Source of the DNA: Chitinophagales bacterium
GTDB lineage: Bacteria > Bacteroidota > Bacteroidia > Chitinophagales > UBA10324
Length of the DNA: 5,408 bases
Assembly: GCA_013695715.1 (NCBI GenBank)
Contig: JACCZZ010000058.1
Location: 1-5,408, forward strand
Direction: 5' to 3'
Shown here: positions 1 to 5,173 of the stretch, in pieces
Layout of the letters: the number at the start of each line of letters is the position of its first letter
Numbering within the stretch: position 1 is the stretch's first letter
Made by a program: the position numbers and the translations under genes
Notes under the pieces: model-generated
Database searches by the model: none
Told to the model about the DNA's origin: nothing
Seen by the model: the letters and a program-made list of their open reading frames with translations, nothing else

Positions 1-10
1 TCTGCTTTAC

Positions 11-31
11 TAATTGCTTTAATCGCAATTA
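11..31 (-). repeat. Small AT-rich inverted repeat over a stop codon
   Basis: TAATTGC (11-17) and GCAATTA (25-31) are perfect reverse complements separated by 7 nt. The repeat spans the stop codon of the minus-strand cytochrome-c-like gene. The stem is only 7 bp and AT-rich, and no T-run follows on the minus strand before the window ends. It could be a weak transcript-end hairpin or chance. Confidence 0.25.
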
Positions 32-408
32 GTTCCCTGAGCTACCCACAGTTCTAATGTTTGTAGGGCGGTATCAGTTAGCTCTTGAGGGGAAAGTGAA
101 TAAGAAGGAGGCATGCCTCCTGCAGGATCGAAGACCCTTGCTTCAAGACTTCCATTGTTCACCTTTGAAATCAGTCCACTGCATGTCGTGAAATCACCTG
201 AAGCGCCTAGATTGGTGTCGGAGACATGACACTTCTGACCCCCTGTTCCATAACAATAGGTTTGAAGAATGGGTACAATGTCTTTTGTAAAAGTTATTGT
301 CACTGAATCATTAATTACAGGATCTGCTGGCAGAGCCATGTCACTCTTATCAGATGAGCACCGCGAAAAAAAAGCAATTATAATTAACAAAGATAGATAC
401 CACTTCAT
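19..408 (-). CDS. Small exported cytochrome-c-like (MPP-motif) protein, probable lipoprotein
   Basis: This 129-residue protein is probably periplasmic or membrane-anchored. A hydrophobic signal segment (residues 3-14) ends at Cys17, but the preceding residues F-S-R are an unusual lipobox because Arg occupies -1. The remainder resembles the small c-type cytochrome-like domains common in Bacteroidota: an F-x-K-D-I-x-P-I-L opening (about 40-48), a Cys/Cys-His segment (C52, C60-H61), a G-G-M-P-P motif whose Met99 sits where an axial ligand would be expected, and a final helix with L-x-x-W-V-x-x-G. The Cys pair is CX7CH instead of CXXCH, so covalent heme attachment is uncertain; a disulfide or a heme-less relative is possible. 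C76 and C128 are additional cysteines. It lies downstream of the CHRD gene on the same strand, beyond a strong hairpin. The start is well bounded because the hairpin immediately precedes it. The CDS is likely real; the heme function is tentative. Confidence 0.75.
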   Translation of the reverse strand: MKWYLSLLIIIAFFSRCSSDKSDMALPADPVINDSVTITFTKDIVPILQTYCYGTGGQKCHVSDTNLGASGDFTTCSGLISKVNNGSLEARVFDPAGGMPPSYSLSPQELTDTALQTLELWVAQGTNCD

Positions 409-412
409 ACTG

Positions 413-420
413 CAAAAATA
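413..420 (-). promoter_or_regulatory. Possible Bacteroidota -7 box between the terminator and the ATG at 408
   Basis: On the minus strand TATTTTTG matches the Bacteroidota -7 consensus TAnnTTTG. It ends 4 nt before the start codon of the cytochrome-c-like gene, so a transcript from here would be essentially leaderless. No TTG-type -33 element sits at the expected distance; the hairpin stem is there instead. The match may simply come from the terminator's T-run. Confidence 0.2.
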
Positions 421-449
421 AAAAGGGTGGAGTTAACCTCCACCCTTTT
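421..449 (-). terminator. Intrinsic terminator after the CHRD gene
   Basis: A perfect 12-bp stem (421-432 with 438-449) encloses a 5-nt loop. On the minus strand the stem begins AAAAGGGTGGAG and ends in a T-run that continues TTTTTATTTTTG. It starts 14 nt beyond the stop codon of the CHRD protein. The A-run on the opposite arm makes the hairpin symmetrical, so it could also act on the plus strand, but no plus-strand gene ends here. Confidence 0.85.
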
Positions 450-463
450 CAGATTAAAATAAA

Positions 464-2341
464 TTATTGCTTAATCAATTTGCCCAGTACCGACGTAAGT
501 CCGTCTGCATCAAGCCTTATAAAATACATTCCTTCATTAACTGTCTTCAGGTCAATGTTGAAATTATTTTTCCCTCTGTTAAGGGTAACGATTTTACTTG
601 TCATTACCTTACCATTAAGATCAACAACTTCAACCTTGGCGAATACATCAATCTCTGATTGTAATGAAATCGAAATTTGATCTATGGCAGGGTTAGGAAA
701 CAAGCTCTGCTCTGTAAAGGTGTTTGTAATTGCGGCAATTCCTACTGCAGTATTAAAGCAGTCGCCACCCCTTACAACCTGGCCTCTTATTTCACCATCC
801 GGAAAGGAAGCGGTATGGATATTTACATAAACACTATCATTGATAAACTTTGCACTGATTTCAGGAGTAAAGGGAACAGCATCTTCACTGGTCCAATACC
901 CAAAAGCTGCAGCGTCATTACCATTCATTATAAACCAATCCGTTATTCCGAAAATTACAGGCCCGATTTGACCTGCTACATTATTATGAAAATGAGCTCC
1001 GGTTATAGGACCAGTTAATCCACTTACAACAATCATTATATGTGCATTTTGCTGATCACGGTCAATGGTTGTAATACCGGTTCCGGTTGCTGTCCAGGAT
1101 GTAGCAGGGATTTCCTGTGAGGCATCTATGGTATACGTATACCCTTCACGTGCATAACGATATACCTGCCCACGGATTTCTCCATCGGGGTTGGCAGCAG
1201 TGTGAATATTGAAATAAATGCTTCCTCTAATAAACTGATTAATAAGGTCCTGAGATAATTCAGTTCCGGTAAACATTCCAATAAATTGATTACCTGTACT
1301 ATCGCTCGTTGCATCCAGCACCACGCCACCTGTGGTCCCTTTAATACCTGTGTGAAAGTGAGCGCCTGTAGCGGGTCCACTCAATCCAGTATATATTACA
1401 TGATACCACAAGGTATCCATGGAGGAATTGAGCTTAACGGAAGCAACACCCATAGCATCCGTAGCTACCGGAGGAACTTCCTGAGATCCATCGAGCCTTG
1501 CATCAAAAGCAAGCATATTGTTATTATTTATAACTTGTCCTCTTATTTCACCACCCGGATTAGAAATCGTATGAACATTTATGTAGATATTTCCAGCCAG
1601 AAGATCTGATAGAAATGTTGAATCTGAGAGAATTGACAAAGAATCAATCTCTCCTTCTATTACATTTCCATTTATAAAAGAAGTTAAATCTACTACTACA
1701 TCACCGGTAACTCCGGGCGCTCCCATATGAAAATGTGCCCCGGTAATAGAATCGCTTAAATCAGCAACTATAACCTTGAAACTCATTGCTTCATAATTTT
1801 TTGACACGTCGAATATGCCAAAGCCATACGCAGGAGTTGTTACAGCAGGAACTTCCTGCTCACCACTTAACATCGCTGTATAAGCGAAATCTGTCTCAAG
1901 AGTGATTTGTCCCCTGATCTCCCCATCGGGATTTTGATCAGTATGTACATCAATGTAAAATCCGCCCTCCAGCATCTTTTGAATAACATTGATGGTAAGC
2001 AGAGTTCCTGATATTGAAGCATTGATGTCGTTGCCAGATAGAGAAAGAAAATCTGTGAGATCAAATACAATCCCACCAACAACCCCGATAGCTCCTTCAT
2101 GAATATGGGCACCGGTAATTTCACCGCTTAACCCATTTACACTGGCATGAATACATAAAGTATCCATAGTGGCATTTAGGGTGAATGAAGCAATACCAAC
2201 AGCATCAGTATTAACTGCCGGCACTTCCTGTTCGCCAGTCAGTTTTGCAGAAAAGGTTAGATTTCCGCTCAGATGATTGGCATTTACTGATAATGCTGTT
2301 AAAAGAAAACCAGTCATTATAAGAGTCATTATTCGTTTCAT
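464..2341 (-). CDS. T9SS-exported protein with four tandem CHRD domains
   Basis: The 625-residue protein begins with a Sec signal peptide (MKRIMTLIMTGFLLTALSVNA). Four CHRD (chordin-type) domains follow at roughly 28-146, 151-270, 277-393 and 401-523. Each carries the same landmarks: an E-V/I-P motif (39-41, 163-165, 288-290, 410-412), T-G-A-H-x-H (76-81, 200-205, 325-330, 447-452), a V/I-H-T (His133, 257, 380, 509) and P-D/G-G-E-I-R-G-Q. Residues about 545-625 form a type A T9SS sorting domain: L-F-P-N-P near 547-551, D-L-N-G-K-V at 574-579, G-M-Y-F-I-R-L at 604-610, and the basic end K-L-I-K-Q. The product should cross the outer membrane and be surface-attached or released. CHRD function in bacteria is poorly known; adhesion or a structural role is inference. 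Repeat 4 is the most diverged (EIPAT, FHNNVAG). The start at 2341 gives a well-formed signal peptide; Met5 is an alternative. No clear SD or TAnnTTTG promoter is visible upstream. Confidence 0.95.
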   Translation of the reverse strand: MKRIMTLIMTGFLLTALSVNANHLSGNLTFSAKLTGEQEVPAVNTDAVGIASFTLNATMDTLCIHASVNGLSGEITGAHIHEGAIGVVGGIVFDLTDFLSLSGNDINASISGTLLTINVIQKMLEGGFYIDVHTDQNPDGEIRGQITLETDFAYTAMLSGEQEVPAVTTPAYGFGIFDVSKNYEAMSFKVIVADLSDSITGAHFHMGAPGVTGDVVVDLTSFINGNVIEGEIDSLSILSDSTFLSDLLAGNIYINVHTISNPGGEIRGQVINNNNMLAFDARLDGSQEVPPVATDAMGVASVKLNSSMDTLWYHVIYTGLSGPATGAHFHTGIKGTTGGVVLDATSDSTGNQFIGMFTGTELSQDLINQFIRGSIYFNIHTAANPDGEIRGQVYRYAREGYTYTIDASQEIPATSWTATGTGITTIDRDQQNAHIMIVVSGLTGPITGAHFHNNVAGQIGPVIFGITDWFIMNGNDAAAFGYWTSEDAVPFTPEISAKFINDSVYVNIHTASFPDGEIRGQVVRGGDCFNTAVGIAAITNTFTEQSLFPNPAIDQISISLQSEIDVFAKVEVVDLNGKVMTSKIVTLNRGKNNFNIDLKTVNEGMYFIRLDADGLTSVLGKLIKQ

Positions 2342-2452
2342 AAAAGTGTTTTGTTTGAAATTAAATTTGAGACCCTCACATACGGTTAAATACCTTTCTT
2401 GGATCGGATTAAATTGGAATTCCTCAGATTATGTAAGGATAATGGTTGGCTT

Positions 2453-2459
2453 TACTTTG
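2453..2459 (+). promoter_or_regulatory. Weak promoter candidate for the GH113-like gene
   Basis: TACTTTG resembles the Bacteroidota -7 consensus TAnnTTTG but is one base shorter in the spacer. It lies about 30 nt before the ATG at 2490 in the 148-bp divergent gap (2342-2489). No TTG is found at the usual -33 distance. The same gap must also hold the CHRD gene promoter on the other strand, for which no clean match was found. No strong SD precedes 2490. Confidence 0.25.
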
Positions 2460-2489
2460 TAATAAATCCTCTTTCAGATCTAGTTCTTT

Positions 2490-3542
2490 ATGAAAAACTT
2501 TGCATGCTCTGTAGTATTTAGCACACTGTTGCTTTTTTCATGTGGTGCAAATTATTCAGGTCCTGAAAAGCAATATGACTACTCATATAATAACCCTTCG
2601 GATACAAATGATAAAATTAACGGAGCAAGTATAGTAGCATCCAGAGGACCTATGGATGATGCCGTTTTCCGACAGCTCTCTTCTCTTCACGTAAATTTTA
2701 TTTGCCTGTTGCCCTTTGCATATGTAAGAGAGGGAAATCCGACGGTGCACTACAATCAATTCTTTCAGTGGTGGGGAGAAAAACCTGAAGGTATTGCATC
2801 ATGCATTAAGATGGCAAAGGCCTACAACATGAGAGTGATGGTGAAGCCGCAATTATGGATCAGTGACGGGATGTATACGGGTCATCTTAAGTTTGCGAAT
2901 GATGAAGAATGGAAGATCTTTGAAGAGAGCTATTCAGAGTATCTATTCACCATGCTTAATGTGGCAGATTCAATGGATGCGGACTGGTTTTGTTTGGGAA
3001 CGGAACTTGAACCTTTTGTTAAAGAACGTGGCCTCTTCTGGTCATCTCTCATTGATTCAGCAAGAAAACATTTCAGCGGCAAGTTGACCTACGCAGAAAA
3101 CTGGGATAACTATGAGAGCTTTCCACATTGGAATAAATTAGATGCGATAGGCATCAACGCATATTTCCCGCTTTCTGATTCACTAACTCCATCTGTGGCT
3201 GAACTGGAAAATGCATGGCAGCCACATTTTTCAAAGATGAAATCCTTTTCAGAAAAGCTGAACAAGTCTGTGATGTTTACTGAGTATGGATACAGGAGCA
3301 TTGATTATGCAGCACGTACACCATGGGAATCTTATAGTGATGAGAAGGTGAATATGATTGCTCAGAAAAATGCTTATGAGGCTTTCTTTCATACATTCTG
3401 GAATGAACCCTGGGTGGCAGGTGGTTTTTTCTGGAAGTGGTTTGATGCAAATACACATTCATCGGTACCTTTAGAAAAAGATTATTCTCCTCAGGAGAAG
3501 CCCGCTGCAGAAGTGATAAAGAAATGGTATGGGATAAAATAG
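2490..3542 (+). CDS. Glycoside hydrolase family 113-like lipoprotein (candidate beta-mannanase)
   Basis: This 350-residue predicted lipoprotein has a short signal peptide and a good lipobox L-F-S-C at Cys18. The remainder is one TIM-barrel-sized domain (about 42-350) resembling GH113, a clan GH-A family whose characterised members cleave beta-1,4-mannan. Visible landmarks are M-V-K-P-Q-L-W (117-123), the C-L-G-T-E-L-E segment (168-174) with Glu172 as likely acid/base, G-I-N-A-Y-F-P (221-227), F-T-E-Y-G-Y-R-S (263-270) with Glu265 as likely nucleophile, and an aromatic G-G-F-F-W-K-W-F strand (311-318) typical of the barrel's end. Both catalytic glutamates appear intact and the length suits a full domain. 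The enzyme probably acts in the periplasm or on the cell surface. No SusC/SusD pair, transporter or second glycosidase adjoins it, so it is not in a recognisable polysaccharide utilisation locus here. It is divergent from the CHRD gene. Family assignment is fairly secure; substrate is inferred. Confidence 0.9.
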   Translation: MKNFACSVVFSTLLLFSCGANYSGPEKQYDYSYNNPSDTNDKINGASIVASRGPMDDAVFRQLSSLHVNFICLLPFAYVREGNPTVHYNQFFQWWGEKPEGIASCIKMAKAYNMRVMVKPQLWISDGMYTGHLKFANDEEWKIFEESYSEYLFTMLNVADSMDADWFCLGTELEPFVKERGLFWSSLIDSARKHFSGKLTYAENWDNYESFPHWNKLDAIGINAYFPLSDSLTPSVAELENAWQPHFSKMKSFSEKLNKSVMFTEYGYRSIDYAARTPWESYSDEKVNMIAQKNAYEAFFHTFWNEPWVAGGFFWKWFDANTHSSVPLEKDYSPQEKPAAEVIKKWYGIK

Positions 3543-3848
3543 ACAGGGTTGATAACCGGAATTGAAGGAGACAGACGCGACACGAATGCAAGGGAGTTCA
3601 GAGTCAGGTAGAAAACTTCGTAAAAATGGTAAGATATTACCAAATGGCACAATAAAAAACTATCGAATACCCGAAAGAATCTCTCTGCATTTCTATTCAC
3701 AGTAATTACCCTCTCCGAATCTTCTGCAAGGTTAAATAAGCGTGAATTTGCCTTCCCTACTCTACCGGTAACGAAGATGCAAAAGAGACGGTCTGATTTG
3801 CACGAAGGAGCGTCCTAAAGTTGGAATAAATAGCTATAAAACAGGGAG

Positions 3849-3879
3849 TTGGATAAATAATATTCTTTTAGAATATTTG
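3849..3879 (+). promoter_or_regulatory. Putative promoter upstream of the propeller gene
   Basis: TTG (3849-3851) is followed after 20 nt by AATATTTG (3872-3879), which differs from the Bacteroidota -7 consensus TAnnTTTG only at the first base; the spacing fits the usual -33/-7 arrangement. A second -7-like sequence, TATATTTA (3892-3899), also has one mismatch but no well-spaced -33 element. Both lie upstream of the inferred cassette boundary at 3903/3904, so the promoter would be outside the cassette, as with the common promoter of an integron. Confidence 0.35.
3859..3877. repeat. AT-rich inverted repeat overlapping the promoter candidate
   Basis: AATATTC (3859-3865) and GAATATT (3871-3877) are perfect inverted 7-mers with a 5-nt spacer (TTTTA). 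The right arm overlaps the putative -7 box, so this could be an operator half-site pair. It is short and AT-rich, so chance is a fair alternative. Confidence 0.3.
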
Positions 3880-3902
3880 ATATAAACGTCCTATATTTAC
3901 GA

Positions 3903-3911
3903 GTTAGCAGC
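3903..3911 (+). repeat. Left cassette-boundary repeat (core-site-like GTTAGCAGC)
   Basis: GTTAGCAGC begins with GTTAGCA, matching the integron core site GTTRRRY at 5 of 7 positions. It is the exact reverse complement of GCTGCTAAC at 5021-5029. A shorter agreement continues two bases farther in: CTCT here (3914-3917) faces its complement AGAG downstream (5015-5018). The pair flanks the propeller gene and marks the proposed cassette start between G3903 and T3904. Confidence 0.5.
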
Positions 3912-3950
3912 AACTCTATGACGACACCGCAAACATTGAAGAGACGGATA

Positions 3951-5003
3951 ATGAAATTAAATACACTTTTATTTTTAAGCATTTTAACTGTCTTTACTTC
4001 GTGTAGCGGACAAAACAATTCTCATACTGCTGACAGGCTTACAATTATAACCGTTGGCGACACTGTGAAGGAACTTGGAAATAACTTAATGGTTGTTTAT
4101 CAAGACAAGAAAAACAATTATTGGTTTGGAAGCTGGAAGGACGGTTTATTTCGGTATGATGGAAAAACAATGCTTCATTTTACAACGAAGAGTGGATTGC
4201 CTCACAACAGAATTGAAGAAATTAAAGAAGACAAATCAGGCAATATTTACTTCAATACCAGTAAAGGCATCAGCAAATTTGACGGACAAAGTTTTACCAC
4301 TTTGAGCGTTGTCAATTCGGACAATGAATGGAAGTTAGAACCAAACGATTTGTGGTTCAAACAGGCTTGGGATTCAAACTTTGTCTATCGGTATGACGGC
4401 AAATTCTTGTACAAGTTGCTACTTCCCGCGCACCCAAACTATGCAAATCCTTATGCAGTGTATAGCGTTTATAAGGACAGCAAAGGGTATGTTTGGTTAG
4501 GCACGAACCCCTTAGGTGTTTGTCGTTATAATGGAAAATCACTTGACTGGATTTCTGAAGAAGATGTTACAGAACTTCACGATGGTCCTGCTAACGGAGT
4601 TCGCTCCATCATTGAAGATAAAGACGGATATTTTTGGTTCAATACAATGTATCGTTATAATATTTACGGTAACAAGACTCCTTTAAAAAACAGCACGGAT
4701 AAGCCAACATTTTATAGCAGAGCAAAAAGCATAGGCAGTTTAGACGGAAAGAACGATACTAAATTGAATGAATATTTATCTATTGCCAAAGACAATAATA
4801 ATGAATTGTGGATAGCAACTTACATGGACGGAGTTTGGCATTATGACGGGAAGAACATCATCCATTATCCTGTTAAAGATGGGTCAAAAGACATAACTGT
4901 TTACTCCATTTATAAAGACAATAATGGCGACCTGTGGCTTGGCACACATGAAACAGGAGTTTATAAATTCAACGGGAAAACATTTGAAAGATTTAAACCG
5001 TGA
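3951..5003 (+). CDS. Lipoprotein with a stand-alone seven-bladed Reg_prop beta-propeller
   Basis: The 350-residue product is predicted to be a lipoprotein whose whole mature part is a beta-propeller of two-component-regulator propeller (Reg_prop) repeats. The chosen start gives a classic signal, MKLNTLLFLSILTVFTSC, with lipobox T-S-C at Cys18; an upstream in-frame ATG at 3918 would add 11 polar and basic residues and is less likely. Seven blades can be counted at about 49-79, 90-119, 131-158, 170-202, 219-241, 277-308 and 319-350. Most show the pattern D-x-x-G/N-x-x-W-h-G/A-T followed by G-V/L-x-x-Y/F-D/N-G-K; blades 3 and 5 are degenerate. In Bacteroidota this repeat usually forms the periplasmic sensor of hybrid histidine kinases, often with 14 repeats, a Y_Y_Y domain and a kinase. 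None of those follow here, so a binding or sensing role without its own kinase is inferred. It appears to be the cargo of a cassette-like unit. Confidence 0.9.
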   Translation: MKLNTLLFLSILTVFTSCSGQNNSHTADRLTIITVGDTVKELGNNLMVVYQDKKNNYWFGSWKDGLFRYDGKTMLHFTTKSGLPHNRIEEIKEDKSGNIYFNTSKGISKFDGQSFTTLSVVNSDNEWKLEPNDLWFKQAWDSNFVYRYDGKFLYKLLLPAHPNYANPYAVYSVYKDSKGYVWLGTNPLGVCRYNGKSLDWISEEDVTELHDGPANGVRSIIEDKDGYFWFNTMYRYNIYGNKTPLKNSTDKPTFYSRAKSIGSLDGKNDTKLNEYLSIAKDNNNELWIATYMDGVWHYDGKNIIHYPVKDGSKDITVYSIYKDNNGDLWLGTHETGVYKFNGKTFERFKP

Positions 5004-5020
5004 CAGAAAAATGAAGAGCA

Positions 5021-5029
5021 GCTGCTAAC
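5021..5029 (-). repeat. Right cassette-boundary repeat (inverse-core-like GCTGCTAAC)
   Basis: GCTGCTAAC is the exact reverse complement of GTTAGCAGC at 3903-3911. Its last seven bases, TGCTAAC, occupy the inverse-core (RYYYAAC) position of the attC-like palindrome and match that consensus at 5 of 7 positions. It begins 17 nt after the stop codon of the propeller gene. Confidence 0.5.
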
Positions 5030-5153
5030 ACGGGTTTTGCGTTAGTGGGCGGACAGTGCGAATAGAAACATTTGAACAATTAATAAACTTTGGTGCGAGC
5101 AGACAGTTTACGGTTTCAAAAGCCCACCAACGCAAAGCCCGAAACCGTTATGT
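5023..5153 (+). repeat. Long imperfect palindrome resembling an integron attC site
   Basis: Outer boxes TAAC (5026-5029) and GTTA (5147-5150) pair. Inside them one arm has a single unpaired base (A5030) and the other has five (AAACC, 5142-5146), an asymmetric spacer like that between R and L boxes. The inner stem then pairs CGGG (5031-5034) with CCCG (5138-5141), a T-G wobble (5035/5137), and TTTGCGTTAGTGGGC (5036-5050) with GCCCACCAACGCAAA (5122-5136) with one mismatch (A5044/C5128). The loop is 71 nt. Total length is about 125-131 bp, within the range of long attC sites such as Vibrio cholerae repeats. No T-run follows it, so a simple intrinsic terminator is less likely, although it may still affect transcription. 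Confidence 0.6.
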
Positions 5154-5173
5154 GGCATTTTAAGAACAACAAC

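Larger units (their letters stand above)
3543..3902. other. Intergenic stretch with a possible gene remnant
   Basis: No gene with a convincing start was found in these 360 bp. In one plus-strand frame, 3633-3818 stays open for 61 codons up to a TAA, with no ATG before 3777; its last part reads E-F-A-F-P-T-L-P-V-T-K-M-Q-K-R-R-S-D-L-H-E-G-A-S. The charged and proline-containing residues look protein-like, which hints at the 3' remnant of a lost gene, but chance cannot be excluded. A small palindrome, TGGTAA-GATA-TTACCA, lies at 3627-3642; it lacks a T-run and is not a convincing terminator for the GH113-like gene. The final 60 bp become very AT-rich and hold the promoter candidate described separately. 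Confidence 0.45.
3904..5147 (+). mobile_element. Putative integron-like gene cassette carrying the propeller lipoprotein gene
   Basis: The proposed unit is 1244 bp and holds one gene (3951-5003) followed by a 3' attC-like palindrome. Two features agree. First, the palindrome has the size and R-spacer-L organisation of a long attC site. Second, its left outer box is exactly complementary, over 9 bases, to the first bases of the same unit; in integron biology the inverse core of a cassette pairs with the core formed by its own 5' end once circularised. The gene nearly fills the unit, with 47 bp before its start and a short tail before the palindrome, as in typical cassettes. Against it: no integrase or upstream attC/attI is seen, and outer boxes match the GTTRRRY/RYYYAAC consensus only partly. 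A small transposon with short terminal inverted repeats is an alternative, but it would not explain the long palindrome. Confidence 0.45.

Noticed and set aside
677..1018. 113-codon plus-strand open frame opposite the CHRD gene
   Set aside because: It is antisense to the second half of a strongly conserved multi-domain gene, has no recognisable domain, and its Cys/Ser/Ile-rich composition is that of a shadow frame.
1286..1609. 107-codon plus-strand open frame opposite the CHRD gene
   Set aside because: Also antisense within the CHRD repeats. Repeated phrases in its translation mirror the repeats of the real gene.
464..2341. CHRD repeats as recent DNA-level tandem duplications
   Set aside because: The four domains share short protein motifs but differ widely elsewhere and at the nucleotide level, which indicates old duplications.
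3277..3591. 104-codon minus-strand open frame over the end of the GH113-like gene
   Set aside because: It overlaps the conserved nucleophile and final-strand region of a well-supported gene and shows no domain or signal.
3543..3902. A preceding attC site upstream of the proposed cassette
   Set aside because: No sequence pairing to form TAAC/GTTA arms with a GC-rich inner stem was found before 3903, so a cassette immediately upstream is not supported.
3815..4018. 67-codon minus-strand open frame over the promoter and start of the propeller gene
   Set aside because: Antisense to an AT-rich promoter region and a signal peptide; its hydrophobic content follows from those, and no family is recognised.
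5023..5153. Palindrome as an ordinary Rho-independent terminator
   Set aside because: The 71-nt loop, internal bulge and absence of a T-run next to the stem do not fit, although some effect on transcription cannot be excluded.
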